A DNA stretch of 64,000 nt from a virus: the IMG/VR virus record IMGVR_UViG_3300042350_002797, positions 124,001-188,000 of that record. One strand, 5' to 3'. Every line of letters begins with the position of its first letter. The first letter of the stretch is position 1. This document shows positions 33,683-41,582 of this stretch, piece after piece. The notes under the pieces were generated by a model that did not search any database, was not told the origin of the DNA, and saw only the letters and a program-made list of their open reading frames with translations. A program made the position numbers and the translations under genes.

Positions 33683-34078
33683 CTACTTGTATCCTTTACG
33701 TTCTCTTTCTTTTCCGTCAAAATCTTCTTTAACCATTTTATAAACTTCTTTAAATTTTCTGTATGCGATTTCCAGTCCAGGATATTCTTTACACATTTCT
33801 TGAACACGTTCGTAATCTGGAAATCTACCATCAAACTCGTCTTTATAAAAATTAGTAAAAGTAGTAAAAGAATCGATACCAGTTAAATCTACTGTTTCTA
33901 TATTGCCTATTGTATAAGATCCTGAATTATAAGGTGTACCTGTTAATGTTATAATGTCCGATGTGTTCAAACTTGGGAGGCTATTCACATCCCAAGTTAC
34001 AGTGATATCATCAGATTTTAAAGATTCTGTTTCATCTAAGGTTACTGTATAAATTGGTTCCTGAGAAGAATTGTTCAC
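33683..34078 (-). CDS. Conserved-type unknown protein, 131 aa
   Basis: Start is GTG at 34078 with GGAGG six bases upstream; this overlaps the glycosyltransferase gene by 47 nt. The first 70 residues are beta-rich and Thr/Ser-rich; the last 60 contain DGRFPDYERVQEMCKEYPGL and EIAYRKFKEVYKMVKEDFDG, as in partner genes of the preceding family in marine T4-like phages. The two likely form a functional pair. Function unknown. Confidence 0.6.
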   Translation of the reverse strand: MNNSSQEPIYTVTLDETESLKSDDITVTWDVNSLPSLNTSDIITLTGTPYNSGSYTIGNIETVDLTGIDSFTTFTNFYKDEFDGRFPDYERVQEMCKEYPGLEIAYRKFKEVYKMVKEDFDGKERERKGYK

Positions 34079-35126
34079 GTAAAGCCTCCGTTTGTTTGTA
34101 CAACATTGGCAATCTTGTTTCGTAAAAATTCATGTGATCTATTATTGTTTTTACTAACATCTGCCTATGATCCATATAATGGTCCCACGTATCCGTCCAG
34201 TTGCTAGGATATTTGAAATTGTTAAAGTACATTTCTGTATATGAAAGTCTGTCTGGCACCATAGGAATAGCATTAAGAACACAACCTTCGTAACAACTAA
34301 TTCCTAGTGTTTCTTGTAGATTAGCACTAAACACAATTTTTGCTTCACCCAATAAGTTATGATATTCATTTTTCGTCAAGTCTTGTTCTTGGCAAATTAT
34401 AAATTCATACTGAGGTAGTAATTCTTTTAAATCTCTAAAAATATTCACCTGCTTTTCTGGAGCAAGTCTGTGTGGGAAAAGAATCAGATCTCTTTTTTTC
34501 ATTCCTTGATATTGTGTAAAAATATCTTGGAAATACTCCATAGGCCAGCCAGAACGAATTATTTTTTGACTGTTTAATAAGTCTTCGAAATCCTCTTGAT
34601 ACCAAGGATTTTCACTCTTTAAACCATTCATTAATAAATTGTCTACAAACATCTTAATATGAAAATCTGTAGCAAAATAATTATGATCGATAGCATCAAA
34701 GAATGACTTTTCAGCATATCGAACCCACGGCTTATTGCCAATAAGTCTGCCTAAAAAGTCTTGGGGATCATAACTACCGGCGTGCCACAGTGCGTGTATT
34801 TTAACAGGTATACTAAGTAAGCTACTCATGTATTTTAAATTAATAATACCTGGATGCCAAGCATCTGTAAATAAAAAATGATCGTGAGCTTTTATTTTGC
34901 CAGTAGTAAATAATCGGCTAATCTCTTCAATTTGACAAGACTTGTAGATATTAGTGCCACCAAAATTAAGGAAGGCGCCAGGAGTAGTGGCACGAGGAAT
35001 ATCCTCAGGGCCAGAGATAACTTCAACATTTTTATGAACCTTTCGTAATGTTCGGGGTAAATGTTCTTTCCATTGAGCAGTATAACGTGTTTCTACTGCT
35101 TCTAAGTCTACAATATAGATAGTCAT
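34032..35126 (-). CDS. GT-B glycosyltransferase, 364 aa
   Basis: The C-terminal donor-binding half contains DLILFPHRLAPEKQVNIFRD and IVFSANLQETLGISCYEGCV, the group 1 glycosyltransferase pattern with the catalytic-loop Glu in E..G. The N-terminal half includes FNFGGTNIYKSC-type strands and a conserved-looking HALWHAGSYDPQDF. It resembles the glucosyltransferase-like proteins of T4-like phages, some of which decorate DNA. In this window it lies among 7-deazaguanine and sugar-nucleotide genes, so DNA-base or glycan glycosylation are both open. Confidence 0.75.
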   Translation of the reverse strand: MTIYIVDLEAVETRYTAQWKEHLPRTLRKVHKNVEVISGPEDIPRATTPGAFLNFGGTNIYKSCQIEEISRLFTTGKIKAHDHFLFTDAWHPGIINLKYMSSLLSIPVKIHALWHAGSYDPQDFLGRLIGNKPWVRYAEKSFFDAIDHNYFATDFHIKMFVDNLLMNGLKSENPWYQEDFEDLLNSQKIIRSGWPMEYFQDIFTQYQGMKKRDLILFPHRLAPEKQVNIFRDLKELLPQYEFIICQEQDLTKNEYHNLLGEAKIVFSANLQETLGISCYEGCVLNAIPMVPDRLSYTEMYFNNFKYPSNWTDTWDHYMDHRQMLVKTIIDHMNFYETRLPMLYKQTEALREQFFSGTNLYSNLR

Positions 35127-35350
35127 TAGCGATCTTTTTGTTTACGATAGTTATTGTTACGACCTTTGAAATTCCTGTTAGCTTGTAGAAATCTCTTCCA
35201 TACATCGCTTTCTTTATTATAAAGATCTGCCTGATTAAAAGGCAGTAACTCGAAACGACAAAAGTCGAGCAATGCTTCTAAGTCGTCAAAGATTTTAACG
35301 ATGTTAGGATTGTTATCGAAGTATGCATAGCCTTTGTAATTTTTAGCCAT
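35126..35350 (-). CDS. Small basic unknown protein, 74 aa
   Basis: The start at 35350 is supported by AAGGAAAC upstream; an earlier in-frame ATG would run into the neighbour's promoter-proximal gap. The sequence starts MAKNYKGYAYFDNNPNIVKI and ends with a very basic tail, FKGRNNNYRKQKDR, suited to nucleic acid binding. Function is unknown. It shares a base with the glycosyltransferase start. Confidence 0.6.
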   Translation of the reverse strand: MAKNYKGYAYFDNNPNIVKIFDDLEALLDFCRFELLPFNQADLYNKESDVWKRFLQANRNFKGRNNNYRKQKDR

Positions 35351-35372
35351 TTTTGTTTCCTTGTTTATTAAA

Positions 35373-35768
35373 TTAATATTTGATAAAACTACCATTTTCT
35401 CCATCTTCGGAGACCTCGATCCAAACTTCTCTATTTGGATACTTTTTTGAAATCATGTCATACAAATCATCTGACATCATTTCGCAACTTTTATAATCTA
35501 ATTGCAATACAGCTTGGTCGCCATTATACAATTCTTCAAGCCATCTTTTAAACTGGATGAACTCAATGTCTCTGTCATTGTGATTAACGCCAATCCAGAC
35601 ACGAAAATGAAAGATATGGCGATGAGGATGGCCGAGGAACGAAACGTCATATTTGTCTCCTGTTGCTAGGTTAGGATCAGTTAATGCTGCTGGATATTTA
35701 TGAATACCTTCTTTACGAAAGGTAACCCAAATCATTTTATTTGGTCTTATGTCTTGTTTGATTATCAT
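35373..35768 (-). CDS. queD: QueD-like 6-carboxytetrahydropterin synthase, 131 aa
   Basis: FLGHPHRHIFHFRVWIGV has the HxH-type zinc site of the 6-pyruvoyl-tetrahydropterin synthase superfamily, and VWIEVSEDGENGSF carries the terminal catalytic Glu. QueD converts dihydroneopterin triphosphate to 6-carboxytetrahydropterin, the substrate of QueE. The enzyme motif is divergent from bacterial QueD, so the call is moderate. Two companions, folE and queE, are in the same strand block. Overlaps its upstream neighbour by 4 nt. Confidence 0.7.
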   Translation of the reverse strand: MIIKQDIRPNKMIWVTFRKEGIHKYPAALTDPNLATGDKYDVSFLGHPHRHIFHFRVWIGVNHNDRDIEFIQFKRWLEELYNGDQAVLQLDYKSCEMMSDDLYDMISKKYPNREVWIEVSEDGENGSFIKY

Positions 35769-36307
35769 TTGTATTCAAAAAAATCGTTAAAGGTTGATTT
35801 ACTCATTGATTCAATTTTCTTCATAGATCCTACAGGTATTCGAAATACATAAGAATTTTCTGTTCTTTGTTCAAAATGACCGTATTCTGATCCTCTTATG
35901 TATGAAGACCTATCTCCATTAATTATTTTCTGTCTTCCAATTTCGTAAGCTTCTTCTATTTTTTCTTGTATGTATGGATCTGTAAAATCGAATAAATCTT
36001 GGTTCGTGACTATTCCATCGGCAGTAGTTATTCTAAATTGCTTTTGTAGTTTTTCAAAAATATGAGTTTGTTTATAAGATAAAGAACAAATATCTTGAAC
36101 AGTTATAGTTCCTACACTATTGGCAGAACCAGAATTTACATCTTTAGTTTTAACTTCTATACCAATCTGTTGTAAATCTGCGCCAGGGCCTTGGTTAATG
36201 TTCCACCCATCTCTAGACATAACTTGTTCAAATTGTTTTCCTCGAATACTATGATCTTTAGATAATACAGTACCAGTATAATCTTTTTTGATTCGTTTAA
36301 TTTTCAT
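35765..36307 (-). CDS. PD-(D/E)XK / MutH-like endonuclease, 180 aa
   Basis: GPGADLQQIGIEVKTKDVNS (about residues 41-60) has the D-Xn-ExK arrangement of PD-(D/E)XK nucleases and resembles the ELKT region of MutH/Sau3AI. An upstream helix glutamate is in GKQFEQVMSRDGW. The start ATG at 36307 overlaps the upstream stop (ATGA). A phage nuclease beside DNA-modification genes could cut unmodified host or competing phage DNA, or act in recombination. Specificity unknown. Confidence 0.6.
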   Translation of the reverse strand: MKIKRIKKDYTGTVLSKDHSIRGKQFEQVMSRDGWNINQGPGADLQQIGIEVKTKDVNSGSANSVGTITVQDICSLSYKQTHIFEKLQKQFRITTADGIVTNQDLFDFTDPYIQEKIEEAYEIGRQKIINGDRSSYIRGSEYGHFEQRTENSYVFRIPVGSMKKIESMSKSTFNDFFEYK

Positions 36308-36837
36308 ACTGGGCTGTCCTGTGTATATTGATCCCAATGTGTATACTTAGTTTTACGCATTAGATCGTGTAGTTGATGGGTCCATACTCCAGGATTAGTA
36401 GCACCCCAAGTACGGTCGTCAATTTTAAGTGTTGCGTTGTAGTTGTAAAGTTTAATGTAAGGTAATTTTACACTAATCATAGGAATAAATCTATCTTGTT
36501 CGCACCACCCTTCTTCGTGTATTTCTTCAGCATATTTGACATCGAAGTCTAAGCAGACCCAATATCCTGCCTCCAAGCATCCCATAATCCTGTTATCCCA
36601 AATTTTCCAGTTATCATATGTTGCCGGATTAAAACTTTGACTAGTACCAAAGTAAATTTGTTTAATACGTTTATCTTTATCTTCGAAGCTTTGAGAATCT
36701 TCTGCTATTGCAAGAATGTCTTTTAGACTCGGTGTTCCTACAACGAACAATGTGTACATACCGTGAGCTACAGTATGTTCTACTTCATAGCCTGTGAAAT
36801 AAGTTACATCTTGCCTTTGTTCTGTGTTTAATCCCAT
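36304..36837 (-). CDS. Conserved-type unknown protein, 177 aa
   Basis: The sequence has strongly patterned blocks: DVTYFTGYEVEHTVAHGMYT, LFVVGTP, GYWVCLDFDVKYAEEIHEEG, FIPMISVKLPYIKLYNYNAT and WGATNPGVWTHQLHDL. The same blocks are known from a hypothetical family in marine T4-like phages, often close to queD-like genes. No catalytic motif is obvious. It may be transcribed from the perfect sigma70 promoter inside the upstream gene (36912-36940). Confidence 0.65.
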   Translation of the reverse strand: MGLNTEQRQDVTYFTGYEVEHTVAHGMYTLFVVGTPSLKDILAIAEDSQSFEDKDKRIKQIYFGTSQSFNPATYDNWKIWDNRIMGCLEAGYWVCLDFDVKYAEEIHEEGWCEQDRFIPMISVKLPYIKLYNYNATLKIDDRTWGATNPGVWTHQLHDLMRKTKYTHWDQYTQDSPV

Positions 36838-37739
36838 TTAATATATCCTCTACTGTAGCCTTGTGGTCTGTTTAATCCATCTTCGAATGCTTGTTGCCAT
36901 TCAGTGTTGCGATTATAGCACTTAGTCCAGAATGTGTCAACTTTTAAATTATTTGTTTTTACCCAAAGCTCTGCTTCGTACATTGCATTATAAAATCCGT
37001 TATGTCTTGGACTAGGCATAGCAATAGTATTGGCATTCCAAAGTAGTTCGCTAAATGTAGTTGTGAATGATTCTTTTTCCGCAGCTATAATCCAAACGCC
37101 TTGCGGAGCCAACAGTTTACGTTTCAGCACTTCTGTGTGTTCTCTAATGTCAATAATCACATCATATTTTTCGTAACTTGGCTCTTGTACTAATACATTC
37201 TCATTTGCCCACAGTTCGTGATTGCTATTCCCCCAAACTTCAATAGTACCAAATTTGTAATAATCTAGTTTTAGTGTGTTGTAAGCAACCCAGGCAAGAA
37301 AGCCACTACCAATTATCAAACATTTAGATAGTTGTAGTATTTTGCTTTGAAGTAATGTGCTGTTTTGTTTGACAATGTTAATACCACAAGCTACTGGTTC
37401 TAAAATATATTTAGGCTCGGCGCTAGGAACTACTATAAATTCTCTAGCTCTAACATTGTAATAGTCGGCATATGCAGGCTCTCCTCGAGTCGCTACATAA
37501 TCGCCTTCTTTAACATTGAGTATTTGTCCACCAACTTTGGTAACAATACCTAATCCTTCGTGACCACTCATATGAGCAGGCAATGTAGGAAATTTGCCTG
37601 TCATCATATCTATATCACTACGGCAAACACCAGTCATAACAGCTTTAACTTCAATTTCAGTATCAGCAGGTTCTGGTTTAGTCCATTCTTCTTCTACAAA
37701 CTTACCATCACTGTATGTTCTAAGTAAACGTACTTTCAA
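36828..37739 (-). CDS. Zinc-type alcohol dehydrogenase-like (MDR) protein, about 303 aa
   Basis: VMTGVCRSDIDMMTGKFPTL and AHMSGHEGLGIVTKVG are the catalytic-zinc blocks of medium-chain dehydrogenases; a Rossmann region follows (CLIIGSGFLAWVAYNTLKLD). The best start is a TTG at 37739, overlapping the upstream stop (TTGA) with GGAGA six bases before; an ATG at 37766 is possible. It probably oxidises or reduces a sugar or polyol and is paired with the Gfo/Idh/MocA gene upstream. Confidence 0.7.
   Translation of the reverse strand: MKVRLLRTYSDGKFVEEEWTKPEPADTEIEVKAVMTGVCRSDIDMMTGKFPTLPAHMSGHEGLGIVTKVGGQILNVKEGDYVATRGEPAYADYYNVRAREFIVVPSAEPKYILEPVACGINIVKQNSTLLQSKILQLSKCLIIGSGFLAWVAYNTLKLDYYKFGTIEVWGNSNHELWANENVLVQEPSYEKYDVIIDIREHTEVLKRKLLAPQGVWIIAAEKESFTTTFSELLWNANTIAMPSPRHNGFYNAMYEAELWVKTNNLKVDTFWTKCYNRNTEWQQAFEDGLNRPQGYSRGYIKWD
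36912..36940 (-). promoter_or_regulatory. Perfect sigma70 promoter inside the MDR gene
   Basis: On the minus strand TTGACA (36935-36940) and TATAAT (36912-36917) are separated by 17 nt. The site lies within the 3' end of the dehydrogenase gene, and a transcript would begin about 68 nt before the gene starting at 36837. It would boost the MutH-like, QueD-like and glycosyltransferase genes. Confidence 0.65.
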
Positions 37740-38611
37740 AAGTTCTCCATTCTTTCGTGAATCCAATAATCTATTGTATTTTGTTTACTCCAGAATTTGT
37801 CATTATCGAGATTACGTATTGCATCGTCGATCATACGTTCGTAAGCATCTTCTGGGCATAATCCTAATTCATATGTAAATGTGCTATTGCCGAAATCCAT
37901 TTCAATGTTACGTTTGTCTTTATCTAATGTGCGCCAGTCTGCGGTCAATTTCCATTTGTTACTAAATCGTATTTGAGCAAAGTCGTCTACATCGTATGTA
38001 CCATCTGAATTAACTGTGCCGTATTCTGTGTTTAATAAATCTTTTAAATGGTATCTCATCAAACTAGAACGATTATTCATAGCAGTAGTTAACCAGTCAG
38101 GGTTTAACGCTATATACAAGCTCAGTAAGTGAGGCATTAGATCTCTACTAACTCCACCATAAGCAAGTTTTTTTGTAGTAAACCAGCTTCCAGGACTAGG
38201 CACACGATCTTGATTTAACCAATTAAGTCTGACCCTGTCCGCCGATTGAGCAGATTCTTGTAATTCTTTGATGTTACTACGCCACATATTATTCTTCACC
38301 ATCATAAAACGTGTATCAGGAAAGGAGTGAACAAGAGTCATCCAATTACTAGCCGTGGCCACACCAGGCTTTTCGATAAACACAATTTTACATTCGTGGG
38401 AAATTTTTACAGCTAATTGAAAATGTGTAAAATTTGGTGTACAGATGTGAGCAGTATCAAAAGGGCCTCTAGCTAGTATAGCTGATACAGCATCAGGAAA
38501 GTCTGCTTTTTTACTAATATCAGAATCTACTGTTACAATCTCGGCTCCTAGATTGGTCAGTACATTTTTGTATAATTGACCGATACCCATGCCTATAATA
38601 AGACTTTTCAT
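37736..38611 (-). CDS. Gfo/Idh/MocA-family oxidoreductase, 291 aa
   Basis: The N-terminal Rossmann motif is SLIIGMGIGQLYKNVLTN, and IVFIEKPGVATASNWMTLV contains the EKP catalytic block of the family. Members are NAD(P)-dependent sugar or inositol dehydrogenases. The length is slightly short for the family (about 330 aa). Next to the MDR dehydrogenase and near a sugar-nucleotide dehydrogenase, it suggests a pathway for an unusual sugar. The substrate is unknown. Confidence 0.8.
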   Translation of the reverse strand: MKSLIIGMGIGQLYKNVLTNLGAEIVTVDSDISKKADFPDAVSAILARGPFDTAHICTPNFTHFQLAVKISHECKIVFIEKPGVATASNWMTLVHSFPDTRFMMVKNNMWRSNIKELQESAQSADRVRLNWLNQDRVPSPGSWFTTKKLAYGGVSRDLMPHLLSLYIALNPDWLTTAMNNRSSLMRYHLKDLLNTEYGTVNSDGTYDVDDFAQIRFSNKWKLTADWRTLDKDKRNIEMDFGNSTFTYELGLCPEDAYERMIDDAIRNLDNDKFWSKQNTIDYWIHERMENF

Positions 38612-39111
38612 TGAATTTTAAGTTCTTCTCTAAGAATGTTTTCTACTAATTCGTTTAGAGTAATATCTTGTTCGTGCGCAATTCTGAAAAGTTTATTTAA
38701 TAAATTGTCTGGAAGGTCTAATGGTACTTGCACACGTTCATCATAATCGATACCCATAACAATATGTGTAGCTTTTTCTATGATGTCATCAGCTAAATCA
38801 ATATCTACAAAGTTAACATGATCATATGCTTCTTTAACATCTACACCTCTGGTTTTAGATTCGTTATTATGTGCTTCTCTAAATTCAGGATGTATCCACC
38901 GATAACTGTTTTCTTTATCATAATCGTGTGCTTCGAATTTATATACAGTAGTAGTTTTAGTATCAAATACAATACCGATACTAAAACCGTCGTGATCTCC
39001 ATTCCAGCAATCTAATGCATGAGCGTTCGGACCAAAACAGTTCCATAGATAGTCGCTTCCTTCAGTGATACGATAATCTACACATTCCATAAAATCTTTA
39101 ATTGTAATCAT
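38608..39111 (-). CDS. Conserved-type unknown protein with RHH-like tail, 167 aa
   Basis: The first 100 residues contain LWNCFGPNAHALDCWNGDHD and VYKFEAHDYDKENSYRWIHP, seen in hypotheticals of marine T4-like phages. The last 45 residues read VQVPLDLPDNLLNKLFRIAH then EQDITLNELVENILREEL, a strand-helix-helix layout like ribbon-helix-helix DNA-binding proteins. A regulator is possible. It overlaps both neighbours by 4 nt. Confidence 0.6.
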   Translation of the reverse strand: MITIKDFMECVDYRITEGSDYLWNCFGPNAHALDCWNGDHDGFSIGIVFDTKTTTVYKFEAHDYDKENSYRWIHPEFREAHNNESKTRGVDVKEAYDHVNFVDIDLADDIIEKATHIVMGIDYDERVQVPLDLPDNLLNKLFRIAHEQDITLNELVENILREELKIQ

Positions 39112-39353
39112 TTTACATTTTCCTCATACTGTTTAAAAAGTCTAGTTACTGGTTCCATTCTTTCTTGAAAAATATCAGGACTTGTTTGAGATGTTTTATT
39201 CATATCATAATAATCAGGATAGTGTCGTAGACACCATCTTGCTTCATCTCTGATAATTTTAGGAACTCGGGGAGTATGCTGTGGGTTACACAAGTTTACT
39301 AACAGCTCTCTTGTTCTAAGCACAGCTCGAAATCTTTCATCTGGCAAAGTCAT
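39108..39353 (-). CDS. BPSL0761-family-like protein, 81 aa
   Basis: MTLPDERFRAVLRTRELLVN and PKIIRDEARWCLRHYPDYYD match the pattern of the BPSL0761 family, small bacterial and phage proteins of unknown role. It lies between the DpdA-like gene and the RHH-tailed gene with 4-nt overlaps on each side, so coexpression is likely. Confidence 0.65.
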   Translation of the reverse strand: MTLPDERFRAVLRTRELLVNLCNPQHTPRVPKIIRDEARWCLRHYPDYYDMNKTSQTSPDIFQERMEPVTRLFKQYEENVK

Positions 39354-40894
39354 TTTATACTTTCTTCAAGTTCATCAAGTTTATCTTCGGAAAAGTCTTC
39401 AACGACGTCAGATTGTACATTATCATTATCATTATCGTCAAAGAATTTGGCAAAATTGGTATTTGCGTTTATAGTGCGTTTTCCTGTGTAACCTCTAGTG
39501 CCAGGAATTGCCATCCAAAACTTACTAAATTCTTCTACGATTTGATCAGCAACTCCTCTATCACTAGTTGCAAAAATTGCATCTATTACGTCTTTAAAAA
39601 AGATTCTATCAAATTTTTCTTGAACTAGCATACCAGGACATAAACCCGCATCATATTGTCGATTGGCTTCTTGAACAGAACTAAGATGCATCCAAACATT
39701 ATGCCCCATGAGAATAGCATAAGTGAAACTATCCCAACTAGTTTTATTTTCTTTACCCATCCTATTTAGGTTACCAGGAGCGTAAACACAAACTTCGTTA
39801 GTTTTAACACCATCTAATACAGGGCTATTTTCTACATACTTGAATATCCCATCTTGAATTAATGTATCTCTAAATAATCTTGTATCTGTTGCGTATTGTT
39901 TATTATCTAAAGTAGGTAACATTCTATATAACCACTTCTTACGATCTTCAATTTCTGTCTGTATGTACATTTGGCCATTAGCAGTGGCCAAAAATGGACT
40001 TGCACAATCAAAACTAATAGTAAAGTTTTCATTATGATATTTTCTTACAGCACGTTGAATATCGGTAAGTAATAATGCCCATTCCAATTTACTTGTTCCT
40101 AAGAAGTGCATCCAGTCTTGTTTACCTTTTTCTAATAAACCGTCAAATCTTAAAGATACAAGTCTTTTCAAAGTGAGATGCAAATCGCACATATTTTGTC
40201 CACCCATAGCCCAACCGTTAAAATGTGCATCTGGAAATACCTTCGGATCGCAATAGTGTTTCATACGTTGATACCAATCTTCAGCATCTGAATGATTTTC
40301 ACCTTGTAACACGTTTAAAAATTTACAATTACCATTTCGATTTTTAATAAAGTAGTCATTATTTAGATATGTGCCTTGAACTGCTTCCATATAGGAATTA
40401 ATTTTACTAGCAGCAGCGCCTTCAGGACTACGAGCTACCCAAGCAGGAATATCTAAACACATTCCATAATCCATTAGACTGTCCATCCAAGTCAATACTT
40501 GACTACGTTTTTTCTGTGCAGCCGGACAATTAGGATCTTTCCAGTCGGCTTCCCACTTTCCTTTACCTATCTGGAATCCTCCAGAGTCCCCAAGAACCCA
40601 ACTGTCTCCATTTCTTGGACGATTCCTGAACATAGATTCTCTATCATCATTTTTAGCTAAATCTAAATTTGCGTGACCAGCAGAATATAAACACCACTTA
40701 TAATAGAATAATCCTTTTTGAGGATCTAGATAATTAAGTCCTTCGACATCGTTAATAAAGTTTTGTGGTATTCTGCTAGGTTGTACATAAGGATATCTAT
40801 GTCTCTGATATCCAATGAACGATGCATAAAAGCCGCTAGTAGCAGGTAAAAATAATGCATAATCGTTTTGTGTGGCAGTTAAATCTGTATTCAT
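39350..40894 (-). CDS. dpdA: DpdA-like DNA 7-deazaguanine transglycosylase, 514 aa
   Basis: WVLGDSGGFQIGKG is the substrate-binding motif of the tRNA-guanine transglycosylase fold, and KFLNVLQGENHSDAEDWYQR is a second hallmark of the phage DpdA group. FNGWAMGGQNM corresponds to the GGxx loop. DpdA proteins exchange guanine in DNA for a 7-deazaguanine such as preQ0, which protects phage DNA from restriction. FolE, QueD-like and QueE in the same strand block supply the base. The acidic C-terminal tail (DDNDNDNV) is extra. QueC was not found in the window. Confidence 0.82.
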   Translation of the reverse strand: MNTDLTATQNDYALFLPATSGFYASFIGYQRHRYPYVQPSRIPQNFINDVEGLNYLDPQKGLFYYKWCLYSAGHANLDLAKNDDRESMFRNRPRNGDSWVLGDSGGFQIGKGKWEADWKDPNCPAAQKKRSQVLTWMDSLMDYGMCLDIPAWVARSPEGAAASKINSYMEAVQGTYLNNDYFIKNRNGNCKFLNVLQGENHSDAEDWYQRMKHYCDPKVFPDAHFNGWAMGGQNMCDLHLTLKRLVSLRFDGLLEKGKQDWMHFLGTSKLEWALLLTDIQRAVRKYHNENFTISFDCASPFLATANGQMYIQTEIEDRKKWLYRMLPTLDNKQYATDTRLFRDTLIQDGIFKYVENSPVLDGVKTNEVCVYAPGNLNRMGKENKTSWDSFTYAILMGHNVWMHLSSVQEANRQYDAGLCPGMLVQEKFDRIFFKDVIDAIFATSDRGVADQIVEEFSKFWMAIPGTRGYTGKRTINANTNFAKFFDDNDNDNVQSDVVEDFSEDKLDELEESIK

Positions 40895-41379
40895 TTTGCC
40901 TCTAATTTTTCTAACAATGATCCTACTTGTACATCTATCTGATTCATAGCTTGTGCTTTAAATGTATCTGAAGTGCTAGATCCGCTTATGATAGTTCCAG
41001 GAGGTATAGTACCAGGCAATGTAGTAGGCCAATGAGTTTGCCCAGGATGTACAGGAGGATTAGTACCGGTCCATGGTCCAGAAGGCACAGCAGTTCCTGG
41101 AGATGTTATTGTTGTAGGTGCATAAGTTGATCTATATGCTCCTGCATTTTCTAAATTACTTAATCGTCTAGTAATATTATTAATATCATCTACTATTCTA
41201 CGTAATGGACCTTTACGTAGTCCTTCAGGATTTTGTTGTGCATTAACCATAGCACTAATTAACACTAAATTTTTTAGTGCTCGTTGTACTGCCGGATTAT
41301 CTGAACTCATTGCTGTATCAAATAAATCCACAAATGTTTCTAAATCAAAATCTGCTTGATCTTTTTCTCTCATTCCCAT
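40891..41379 (-). CDS. Conserved-type unknown protein, 162 aa
   Basis: The ATG at 41379 makes a TAATG junction with the gene upstream. The N-terminal 80 residues are helical (ADFDLETFVDLFDTAMSSDN and PAVQRALKNLVLISAMV), a pattern seen in marine T4-like phages. The second half is Pro/Gly/Thr-rich and low in complexity, with a final coiled-coil-like tail. Position between the clamp and DpdA-like genes gives no clear clue. Confidence 0.6.
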   Translation of the reverse strand: MGMREKDQADFDLETFVDLFDTAMSSDNPAVQRALKNLVLISAMVNAQQNPEGLRKGPLRRIVDDINNITRRLSNLENAGAYRSTYAPTTITSPGTAVPSGPWTGTNPPVHPGQTHWPTTLPGTIPPGTIISGSSTSDTFKAQAMNQIDVQVGSLLEKLEAK

Positions 41380-41582
41380 TATTGCCTTCCCCATTTAATT
41401 TTTAACCATATACGTTCGTGTATGTAATAATCGATACTCAAAAGTATATGCAGTGCTGTAGCAAACCCTGTACTTTTTGCTACATCACCTATAAATAACC
41501 AAGTCCAAAAGATAGTGAATAACCAAGCAGTGATTCTATATGTTATCATTCGCACTATAGTTCGTGTTTTTGTTTCAATCAT
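41379..41582 (-). CDS. DUF2061-family membrane protein, 67 aa
   Basis: The sequence KTRTIVRMITYRITAWLFTI ... DYYIHERIWLKIKWG fits the DUF2061 family of small two-helix membrane proteins. Two hydrophobic segments are visible (about residues 13-31 and 39-52). Such genes are common in marine phages. Function unknown. It overlaps gp45 by 4 nt. Confidence 0.75.
   Translation of the reverse strand: MIETKTRTIVRMITYRITAWLFTIFWTWLFIGDVAKSTGFATALHILLSIDYYIHERIWLKIKWGRQ

Noticed and set aside
39405-39450. TTGACG-N18-TACAAT in the DpdA-like gene
   Set aside because: Both boxes and spacing are off consensus and the sequence is explained by the repetitive Asp/Asn codons of the acidic tail.
41485-41500. 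TATAAATA on the plus strand, the exact T4 late promoter octamer
   Set aside because: It lies inside the DUF2061 gene on the minus strand and no plus-strand gene follows within many kilobases.
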